Below, in pieces: positions 33,888 through 40,703 of a stretch of DNA of 64,000 nucleotides. Position numbers and translations under genes: made by a program. Under the pieces are notes generated by a model. It saw only the letters and a program-made list of their open reading frames with translations, ran no database searches and was not told the origin of the DNA. Origin of the DNA: Streptomyces griseoviridis (lineage in GTDB: Bacteria; Actinomycetota; Actinomycetes; Streptomycetales; Streptomycetaceae); assembly GCA_014649155.1 (NCBI GenBank), contig BMSM01000005.1:248001-312000 (forward strand). The letters run 5' to 3'. Within the stretch, counting starts at the first letter, position 1; every line of letters begins with the position of its first letter.

Positions 33888-35665
33888 ACGCCGTGTGTCT
33901 GCAGCCATATCTCCAACAGCGCCACTTGCCACAGGGCGTTGGCCCCGCGTTTCGTACGGTGTGCGTCGGGCGCCGCCAGCAACTCGGCGACGTACGACTC
34001 CCGGAAGAGTCCGCGCCGCCGCGCCTCCGGAGCGCCGAGGGCCTCGCGGACCCTGGTCAGGACCGGCCCGGCCATGTGGGTGATCGCGGGGACGGGGAAG
34101 TACCCCTTGGGCCGGTCGACCACCTCCAGCGGCAGCAGTTTGCGGCCCGCGTCCTTGAGGACGCCCTTGCCGCCGTCGGCCAGTTTGAGTTCCGGCGGGC
34201 AGGCGGCGGCCAGCTCCACCAGCTCATGGTCCAGGAAGGGCACCCTGGCCTCCAGACCCCAGTCCATGGTCATGTTGTCGACCCGTTTCACCGGGTCGTC
34301 GACGAGCATGACGTGGGTGTCCAGCCGCAGCGCGGCGTCCAGCGCGGTCGGCGCCCCCGGCGCGGCCATGTGCGCGCGGACGAAACGGCCGGAGACGTCG
34401 TCCGGCGCGAGGAAGTCCGGGTGCAGCATCCGGGCCAGGTCGGCGTGCGGGCGGTCGAAGTACGTCTCGGCGTACCGGGCGGGTGCCTCGGCGCGGGCGA
34501 CGGACGCCAGGTCGGGGTACCAGTGGTAGCCGGCGAAGACCTCGTCGGCGCCCTGCCCGCTCTGCACGACCTTCACCTCCTTGGCCACCTGCTCGGAGAG
34601 CAGGTGGAAGGCGACCACGTCATGGCTGATCATCGGCTCGCTCATCGCCGCGACCGCCCCGTCGAGGGCCGTCGACACCCGTTCCGAGGGGACCCGGAGC
34701 TGGTGGTGGTCGGTGGCGAACTCGCCGGCGACCAGGTCGGAATACGCGAACTCGTCGCCCTGGGCCCCGCCCTCCGACTCGAAGCCCACACTGAACGTCG
34801 CCAGATTCCGCTGGCCCTCGTCGGCGAGCAGCGCCACGATCAGACTGGAGTCCAGGCCGCCGGAGAGGAGCACGCCCACGGGCACGTCGGCGACCATCCT
34901 GCGCCGCACCGCCGTGCGCAGCGCGTCCAGGACGGCGTCCCGCCACTCGGCGCCGGTCATGTCCGCGTGCTCGGGGCGGCGGGTGTACGACGGCTGCCAG
35001 TAGTGCCGGTCGCGGTGACTGCCGTCCGGTTCGATCACGCGCACGGTCGCCGGCGGGAGTTTGCGCACGCCGTTCAGCACGGTGCGGGGCGCGGCCACCG
35101 TCGCGTGCCAGCTGAGGTACTGGTGGACGGCCGCCGGGTCCAGCGAGGTGTCGACGCCGCCGCCGGCGAGCAGGGCCGGGAGCGACGAGGCGAACCGCAG
35201 CCGCCCGGGGGTCCGCGCCAGGTACAGCGGCTTGATGCCGAGCCGGTCGCGGCCCAGGACCAACCGGCCGGTGCGGTGCTCGACCAGCGCGAAGGCGAAC
35301 ATGCCGAGGAGACGGTCGACGCACTCGACGCCCCACTGCCGGTACGCCGCGAGGACGACCTCGGTGTCGGAGGTCGACGTGAAGCGGTGGCCGAGCCCCC
35401 GCAGCTCCTCCCGGAGCTCCTGGTAGTTGTAGACGCACCCGTTGAAGACACCGGTGACCTGCTCGTCGGCGTCCGTCATCGGCTGGGCGCCCTGCTCGGA
35501 CAGGTCGATGATCTTGAGTCGCCGGTGCCCCAGGGCCACCGCGTCCCGCGTCCAGATGCCCTGTCCGTCGGGCCCCCGGGCGGTCAGCCGGTCGCTCATC
35601 CGCCGCACGGCCCCGACGTCGGGCCGTCCGCCGTCGAAGCGTATTTCACCGCTCAGGCCGCACAT
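33884..35665 (-). CDS. asnO: Asparagine synthase family amidotransferase, N-acetylglutaminylglutamine amide synthase type
   Basis: The 593-residue protein has an N-terminal glutaminase domain starting with the nucleophile Cys2 and a C-terminal ATP-PPase domain with Ser-Gly-Gly-Leu-Asp-Ser-Ser at 268-274. The opening Gly-Glu-Ile-Arg-Phe-Asp-Gly-Gly-Arg-Pro-Asp and the phrase Lys-Ile-Ile-Asp-Leu-Ser-Glu-Gln-Gly match the branch (TIGR03104, AsnO) that amidates the osmolyte dipeptide N-acetylglutaminylglutamine. The expected partner synthetase is not here. Instead a carboxylate-amine ligase lies upstream and an S9 peptidase downstream. A good ribosome site (GGGGAGGTGG) precedes ATG 35665. Confidence 0.85.
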   Translation of the reverse strand: MCGLSGEIRFDGGRPDVGAVRRMSDRLTARGPDGQGIWTRDAVALGHRRLKIIDLSEQGAQPMTDADEQVTGVFNGCVYNYQELREELRGLGHRFTSTSDTEVVLAAYRQWGVECVDRLLGMFAFALVEHRTGRLVLGRDRLGIKPLYLARTPGRLRFASSLPALLAGGGVDTSLDPAAVHQYLSWHATVAAPRTVLNGVRKLPPATVRVIEPDGSHRDRHYWQPSYTRRPEHADMTGAEWRDAVLDALRTAVRRRMVADVPVGVLLSGGLDSSLIVALLADEGQRNLATFSVGFESEGGAQGDEFAYSDLVAGEFATDHHQLRVPSERVSTALDGAVAAMSEPMISHDVVAFHLLSEQVAKEVKVVQSGQGADEVFAGYHWYPDLASVARAEAPARYAETYFDRPHADLARMLHPDFLAPDDVSGRFVRAHMAAPGAPTALDAALRLDTHVMLVDDPVKRVDNMTMDWGLEARVPFLDHELVELAAACPPELKLADGGKGVLKDAGRKLLPLEVVDRPKGYFPVPAITHMAGPVLTRVREALGAPEARRRGLFRESYVAELLAAPDAHRTKRGANALWQVALLEIWLQTHGV

Positions 35666-35817
35666 CGCGCACCACCTCCCCGGTGTGCGCCGGGGGTCCG
35701 TGGCGCCGCTCCGGGCGGGCGACCGCCGATCAGGTCCTGGGCCGGGCTGGTCGACATGAGGGTGTGACTCCTTCCGGGTGGTGGGCGGGGCGGAGGTCCG
35801 TCCGGTGACGTCCGTCC

Positions 35818-36996
35818 TCAGCGGCCGGGTACCCCGGCCCGCCGGGCGCGGAGGGCGCCGGCGGGTACGGCGGGCGGCGGCGTGCGTCCGGCTGCCGGGC
35901 GGGCGCCGCGGCCACCGCCCCGGGTCTCGGCCGCCAGATGGTCCGTGCAGGCCGCCAGGCCCCCCGCCGCGGCGGCACGGCGCGCCCGGCGGGCTGCCCC
36001 GCCGTCCGCCAGCGCCTGTTCCGCGAGCGTCCGCAGCGTCTGCCGGTCGCCGTCGGCCGTGAGGACCGGGCGCACCTTGTCCAGCAGCGCGTGGACGACA
36101 TCGGCCGCCGCCGCCTCACGGCGCGTGACCGGGTGGACCAGGCCGTCCTCCAGCCCGGACCTGGCGGCCCGCCAGGTGGCGGCGCGCAGCCACTCGTGCC
36201 GGCCGTCGCAGCGGGGAGCGGACGGGCCCGCCTGCCGCAGACACGCCTCGGTGACCAGCGCCCGGAACAGACCGGCGACGAGCACGACCGTCTCCGCCCG
36301 CGGGCAGGAGTCGCAGACGCGCAGTTCCAGGGTCCGCTGATGGGCCGAGGGCCGGATGTCGTAGTAGATCATTCCCGGATCGCTGATGACCCCCGAGCCG
36401 ACGAGGCCGCGCACGGCCGCGTCGTAAGCGGCGGCGTCGGCGAAGCAGCCGGCCGGCCCCGCGGTGGGCCACCGCTGCCACAGCATGGTGCGCCAGCTCG
36501 CGTAACCGGTGTCGGCGCCCGACCAGAACGGGGAACTCGCCGACAGGGCGAGCAGCACGGGAAGCCACGGTGACACCTCGCACATGACGCGTACGGCCGT
36601 GTCCCGGTCGGGAACGTCGACGTGGACGTGGGCCCCGCAGATGAGCTGCTCGTCGGCGACCCGCCGGTAGTCGTCGGCCATCCGCGCGTAGCGCGGGCCG
36701 GCCGTGGTCAGGGTGTCCTCCGGGCGTCCCAGCGGCACCGTGCCGGCGGCCACCACGGCCAGCCCGTGCGCCGCGGCCGCCGCGTCCAGGGTGCGCCGGG
36801 CGGCGACCAGATCGCTGTACAGGCCGTACAGGGACGTGTGCACCGCGCTGTTGGTCTCGACGGCCGCCCGCTGGAGCTCCGTCGTGAAGCTCCGCTGCGG
36901 CAGTCCCTCCAGCACCGGGCCGGCGCAGGGCGCGAGACGGCCCGTGCCGGCCCGCACGAGATGGAACTCCTCCTCCACGCCGATGCGAACGGTCAC
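35818..36996 (-). CDS. Carboxylate-amine ligase, GCS2 family (YbdK / glutamate-cysteine ligase-like)
   Basis: The 392-residue protein begins with Val-Arg-Ile-Gly-Val-Glu-Glu-Glu-Phe-His-Leu, the signature of the GCS2/YbdK family. The substrate-loop Cys-Gly-Ala-His-Val-His-Val-Asp-Val-Pro is near 125 and Thr-Leu-Glu-Leu-Arg-Val-Cys-Asp near 245. The enzymes make a gamma-amide from glutamate and an amine with ATP. The GTG start at 36996 follows CCAGGAG. It is the first gene of a three-gene operon with asnO and the S9 peptidase (152-bp gap to asnO). Its C-terminal 45 residues are Arg/Gly/Pro-rich and likely disordered. Confidence 0.85.
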   Translation of the reverse strand: MTVRIGVEEEFHLVRAGTGRLAPCAGPVLEGLPQRSFTTELQRAAVETNSAVHTSLYGLYSDLVAARRTLDAAAAAHGLAVVAAGTVPLGRPEDTLTTAGPRYARMADDYRRVADEQLICGAHVHVDVPDRDTAVRVMCEVSPWLPVLLALSASSPFWSGADTGYASWRTMLWQRWPTAGPAGCFADAAAYDAAVRGLVGSGVISDPGMIYYDIRPSAHQRTLELRVCDSCPRAETVVLVAGLFRALVTEACLRQAGPSAPRCDGRHEWLRAATWRAARSGLEDGLVHPVTRREAAAADVVHALLDKVRPVLTADGDRQTLRTLAEQALADGGAARRARRAAAAGGLAACTDHLAAETRGGGRGARPAAGRTPPPAVPAGALRARRAGVPGR

Positions 36997-37521
36997 GACG
37001 ACTCCTGGTGACGGACGGGTACGTCTCCGGTCGTCCACCGGCGGGAGGCCCCGCGCGGAGGACGAAGAACCCCGGACTGTCCACCTCGGGGTTCCCACCT
37101 GCCCCACGGATAAGCGTCCGGGCCGGCCCTCCCGGTCGGTCCGCCCCGGCCACCGTCGTCCTGGCCTGCGCTCGGTGTCTTCGTCTCCTGTCCGCCGGTG
37201 GTCGGGGCCCCGGCGGCCCTGCCGGTCCCGCACGAGGCCCTCGGCGCCGGTACGGACGCAAGACGGTCCACGTCGCCGGTCCGGCGTTCTTCCGCGCCGG
37301 TTCCGCCGTCCGCCTCACCGCCGGCGGTGTCGTCCGGGCCCGCGCCGGGCCGGCGCTCACCGGTGCCGGCACCGGTCGCCGACCGCGCCCGTCGCCGGCG
37401 GGCCGACGAGCCGGACCGCCCCCGTGCCGCTGTTCGTCACCGGCCCGCCGGCGGCGGCGCCGAATCGCCGTCGCGCTGATCGGCGTACGACACGGTCGGG
37501 CCCGGAAGTACGGCGCCCGTG
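36997..37521. other. Gene-free GC-rich stretch
   Basis: I see no supportable gene here. Open frames exist on both strands, but they are Arg/Pro/Gly-rich and lack ribosome sites or recognisable domains. The region holds the candidate stress promoter near 37091-37115 and, beyond it, the terminator of the metallopeptidase gene. Confidence 0.5.
37084..37115 (-). promoter_or_regulatory. Putative stress-sigma-type promoter for the ligase/asnO/peptidase operon
   Basis: On the minus strand GCTT (37115-37112) and GGGAAC (37096-37091) are 15 bp apart. This matches the SigB-type pattern GNNT-N14-16-GGGTAC in all but one position. A 7-bp inverted repeat (AACCCCG 37068-37074 / CGGGGTT 37087-37093) overlaps the -10 and the expected start. 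The leader would be about 88 nt. Confidence 0.3.
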
Positions 37522-37569
37522 GAAAAAGGGCGCCGGGTCCGCCGACCCCCGTGCGGCGGACCCGGCGCC
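37522..37569 (-). terminator. Strong rho-independent terminator after the metallopeptidase gene
   Basis: Sixteen perfectly paired bases (37529-37544 with 37554-37569) enclose a 9-nt loop. On the minus strand the stem is followed by CTTTTTCC. This is the clearest intrinsic terminator in the window. It sits about 100 bp after the stop of the astacin-like gene. Confidence 0.9.
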
Positions 37570-37671
37570 AGGCGGCCGGGCCGCGTCTCCCTCCCCCGAA
37601 GGCGACGCGACCCGGCCGCACCCCCGGCGCCGGTCCAGGGCGCCCCCCCGCCGGTGCGGCGGCCGGTGCTG

Positions 37672-38757
37672 TCACCAGCACATGACCGCCGTCTCGCCCG
37701 AACCCCACGAGGAGTACAGGCGGACCCGGACGACATAGCGGCGGCCCTTGACGAGCCGCGCGCGGAGTGTGGCGTTGTGCGGCGTCCCGCCGTCGTCCCG
37801 CCCGACGAGGTAGCGGGGTTCCCCGTCCCGCTCCTCGAAGACCACGACGACGGCGTCCGCCTCGCCGAAGATCCCCACGGTGTAGTCGCGGGTCTCCGGC
37901 GGTTCGATGACGAGGTCGGCCTGCTCCCCCGAGCCCAGGCCGAGCGGCACCGAACGGAACGGCACCAGGGCCGACGCCCCCGCGGGGTCGGCCGGCGGGT
38001 ACCAGCGGAGCGCGAACTCCTTGTCCGCCGCCGAGAGCGTCCCCGGCGGATGCAGCCCCCCGCGGTACTGCTCCGGCTCCAGGACCAGCCCGGACGAGAA
38101 CGGATACTCCATGATCGACTGCGGGTCCCAGACGGCCCCGTTGACCTCGTCCGCGTCCAGCTTGCGCAGGATGTTGACGTACGTCCGGTCCCGGCTCCAG
38201 TGGTTCGGCGGACCCGCCAGCTCGGCGTAGACGGCCTCGTCGTCCCAGTGGAGGCCGGCGAACGGACTCTGGTGCTCGTGCAGCATCCCCAGCGCGTGCC
38301 CGATCTCGTGCAGCGCCGTCGCCCGGTCGCCGAACGCCACCAGGTCCCAGCCGAAGTTCATGGTGCGCTCGTGCACCCCGGTCCGCAGGGCGTCCCTGCC
38401 GACCGCCGACCACGAGCCGTCGCCCGCCTGGAAGCCGATCCGCAGCTCCGCCTCCGAGCGGTCGCCGACCTCGGCGAAGACCAGGCCGATCCCGAGGTCC
38501 TGCCACTCGCGGAAACAGGACCGCACCAGACCCCGCTGCTCCTCGCCGCCGGCCCACGGCACCCGGCGCGTACGGCCCGTCCCCGGGACCGTGATGACCG
38601 AACCGTCGGCGTCGCCGTCGAAGAAGTAGTAGTGCAGCACCGTGCCGTTGACCCACATCCGCCGCCCCCCGGCGAGCGCGCCGAGCCGCTCGGCGGCCAG
38701 CCCCGGCGGATACGCGGGGGCGGGCTGCTGCGGCAGCGAGCAGTAGCGGGCGGTCAT
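37672..38757 (-). CDS. M12A (astacin-like) zinc metallopeptidase
   Basis: The 361-residue protein has the extended zinc motif His150-Glu151-Ile-Gly-His154-Ala-Leu-Gly-Met-Leu-His160-Glu and a Met-turn at Met216 (Ser-Ile-Met-Glu-Tyr). The catalytic domain covers about residues 30-235. The last ~115 residues form a beta-rich domain similar to pre-peptidase C-terminal modules. No signal peptide or propeptide is evident: the N-terminus is Met-Thr-Ala-Arg-Tyr-Cys-Ser. Either it is cytoplasmic or it leaves by another route. It is divergent from a LuxR-type regulator across 94 bp and ends at a strong terminator. Confidence 0.85.
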   Translation of the reverse strand: MTARYCSLPQQPAPAYPPGLAAERLGALAGGRRMWVNGTVLHYYFFDGDADGSVITVPGTGRTRRVPWAGGEEQRGLVRSCFREWQDLGIGLVFAEVGDRSEAELRIGFQAGDGSWSAVGRDALRTGVHERTMNFGWDLVAFGDRATALHEIGHALGMLHEHQSPFAGLHWDDEAVYAELAGPPNHWSRDRTYVNILRKLDADEVNGAVWDPQSIMEYPFSSGLVLEPEQYRGGLHPPGTLSAADKEFALRWYPPADPAGASALVPFRSVPLGLGSGEQADLVIEPPETRDYTVGIFGEADAVVVVFEERDGEPRYLVGRDDGGTPHNATLRARLVKGRRYVVRVRLYSSWGSGETAVMCW

Positions 38758-38851
38758 GTGATCAGCGTGCCGCCCGCACCGCCCCGGCGCCTGAGTCAGG
38801 GGCTACTCAACTGCCCGTGTATCAGGACTGAGTACCCGGGCTCCTGTTGGT

Positions 38852-40675
38852 GTGACGAGCATCGACACGAGGCCCGGGGAACCGGGCGCGCAGGGTACGA
38901 AGTCCCCCGGCCGGGCCTGGCCGTTCACCGGCCGGGCGGACGAACTGGAGCGGGTGCGCCGGTCGTCGGCCGCGGGCCGGCCCGGACTCGTGGTCACCGG
39001 ACCGGCGGGCCGCGGCAAGACCCGGCTGGTCACGGAGGCCCTTCGCGGCACCGACCACGTCCGGGCGGCCGGCACGCCCGAGACCCGCCACCTCCCCTTC
39101 GCCGCCTTCGCGCACCTGCTGCCGGAACCCGTCACGCTGCACCGCGCGGTCCAGCTCCTCTCCGGTGCCCGGCTGCTGCTGGTGGACGACGCCCATCTGC
39201 TCGACGACGCCTCCGCCGCGCTGATCCACCAGCTCGCCGTGCACGGCCGTACCCGGCTGCTGGTCGTCGTGACCGACGGCACCGCCGTGCCCGAGGCGGT
39301 CTCCCGGCTGTGGACCGGCGAGCTGCTGCCCCGTCTCATCCTCGACCCGCTGCCCCCGCAGGAGACGGCCGAGCTGCTCACGGCGGCCGTCGGCGCCGCC
39401 CCCGAGCCGCTCACCGCCGACCGGCTGCACCGCCTGTGCCGCGGTGATCTGCGGCTGCTGCGCGAACTCCTCGGCGCGCTCCGCGAACAGGGCCCGTTCG
39501 GCACGGACCCGGACACGGGGGAGTGGGCCTGGCGCGGCCCCGTCCCGGTCACCGCGACGCTGCGCGAACGCACCGCCCCCGTGCTGGGCCGCTCCGCCCC
39601 GAAGGAGCGGGAGACCCTGGAACGGCTGGCGTTCGCCGAACCCCTCCCGCTGGACCTGGACGACCTCGAACTGGACGTCGCCGAGCGGCTGGAGACCGAA
39701 GGTCTGATCCAGGTCGACGACGCACAGGGCACGGTCCGCCTCGCCCACCCCCTGCACGGCCCGGTGCTCCGCGCGACGGCCGGCCGGCTGCGGGCCCGCC
39801 GCCTGACCCGCGCCCCCGGAGGCTGCGGTCGCGCCCTGGAGGCGGAGACGGCCGCCCTCGTCCGGCGCGTCGAGCGGGCCGACGTACGCGACGCCGTCAT
39901 GCCCGTGGGGGAGTGGCTCGTCGCCGAGGGCGCCCGGCTGCCGGCCGGGGACGCCGCCGTGCGCGCCCGGTTCGCCCGGCTGCGGGGCCGGCTGCGGGAG
40001 GCGGCGGCGTGGGCCCGCGAGGGACTGCGCACGTCCCCCGGCGACCCGGCCTGCCGCACCGAACTCGCCCTCGTCCGTGCCCAGTCCGGCGAGCCCGTGT
40101 CCGGTGGCGCGGGTCCCGCCGCCGTCTGGGCCGCCGCCGCGCGCGGCGACCTGGCCCCGGCCCTCGCCGCCACCGACCTCCCCGACGCCTACGACGCGGT
40201 CCGGCTCGGCGCGCCCGAGCCGGCCGCCGGGCGGCTGACCGGGGTGTTCGCCGCCCACGCGGACGCCCTGGCCCGCCGTGACGGCCCGGCCCTCGACCGG
40301 GTCGCCGGGGAACTGGAGCGGCGCGGCTTCCTGCTGTTCGCGGCCGAGGCGTACGCCCAGGCGGTACGCGCCCACCGGGACGCGGGCGCGGCCCGGACCG
40401 CCCGGACCCGCGCCGTCGGCCTGGCCCGCCGCTGCCAGGGCGCCCGTACGCCCGCCCTGGCCGGGCTGGTCCTCGGCGAACTCACCGCGCGGCAGCGGCA
40501 GATCGTCACCCTCGCCGCCGCCGGCCTCAGCAACCGGCAGATCGCGGAGCGGCTCACGCTCTCCGTCCGCACGGTCGGCAACCACCTCTACAGCGCCTAC
40601 GCCCGCCTCGGCGGCGGCGACCGCGGCGCGCTGCCCTGGTTGGTGGAACCCCCGCGGACCGACGCGGCGGCCTGA
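38852..40675 (+). CDS. LuxR-family transcriptional regulator with AAA/NTPase domain
   Basis: The 607-residue protein carries a Walker A motif Gly-Pro-Ala-Gly-Arg-Gly-Lys-Thr (50-57) and a Walker B-like Leu-Leu-Leu-Val-Asp-Asp-Ala-His (108-115). A long helical middle follows, then a C-terminal LuxR helix-turn-helix (Leu-Thr-Ala-Arg-Gln-Arg-Gln-Ile-Val-Thr-Leu-Ala-Ala-Ala-Gly) near 535-595. It is shorter than classical LAL regulators (about 900 residues). The GTG start at 38852 leaves a 94-bp gap to the divergent metallopeptidase, the most likely target. That gap contains CTGAGTCAG and GAGT-N8-ACTC dyads. Confidence 0.82.
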   Translation: MTSIDTRPGEPGAQGTKSPGRAWPFTGRADELERVRRSSAAGRPGLVVTGPAGRGKTRLVTEALRGTDHVRAAGTPETRHLPFAAFAHLLPEPVTLHRAVQLLSGARLLLVDDAHLLDDASAALIHQLAVHGRTRLLVVVTDGTAVPEAVSRLWTGELLPRLILDPLPPQETAELLTAAVGAAPEPLTADRLHRLCRGDLRLLRELLGALREQGPFGTDPDTGEWAWRGPVPVTATLRERTAPVLGRSAPKERETLERLAFAEPLPLDLDDLELDVAERLETEGLIQVDDAQGTVRLAHPLHGPVLRATAGRLRARRLTRAPGGCGRALEAETAALVRRVERADVRDAVMPVGEWLVAEGARLPAGDAAVRARFARLRGRLREAAAWAREGLRTSPGDPACRTELALVRAQSGEPVSGGAGPAAVWAAAARGDLAPALAATDLPDAYDAVRLGAPEPAAGRLTGVFAAHADALARRDGPALDRVAGELERRGFLLFAAEAYAQAVRAHRDAGAARTARTRAVGLARRCQGARTPALAGLVLGELTARQRQIVTLAAAGLSNRQIAERLTLSVRTVGNHLYSAYARLGGGDRGALPWLVEPPRTDAAA

Positions 40676-40703
40676 CCGGCCCCCGGCACCGGGGCGGCCG
40701 GGC

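Noticed and set aside
37008-37685. Plus-strand frame of about 225 codons in the gap before the metallopeptidase
   Set aside because: The product is Arg/Pro/Gly-rich, has no domain, and runs through a strong terminator hairpin of the opposite strand.
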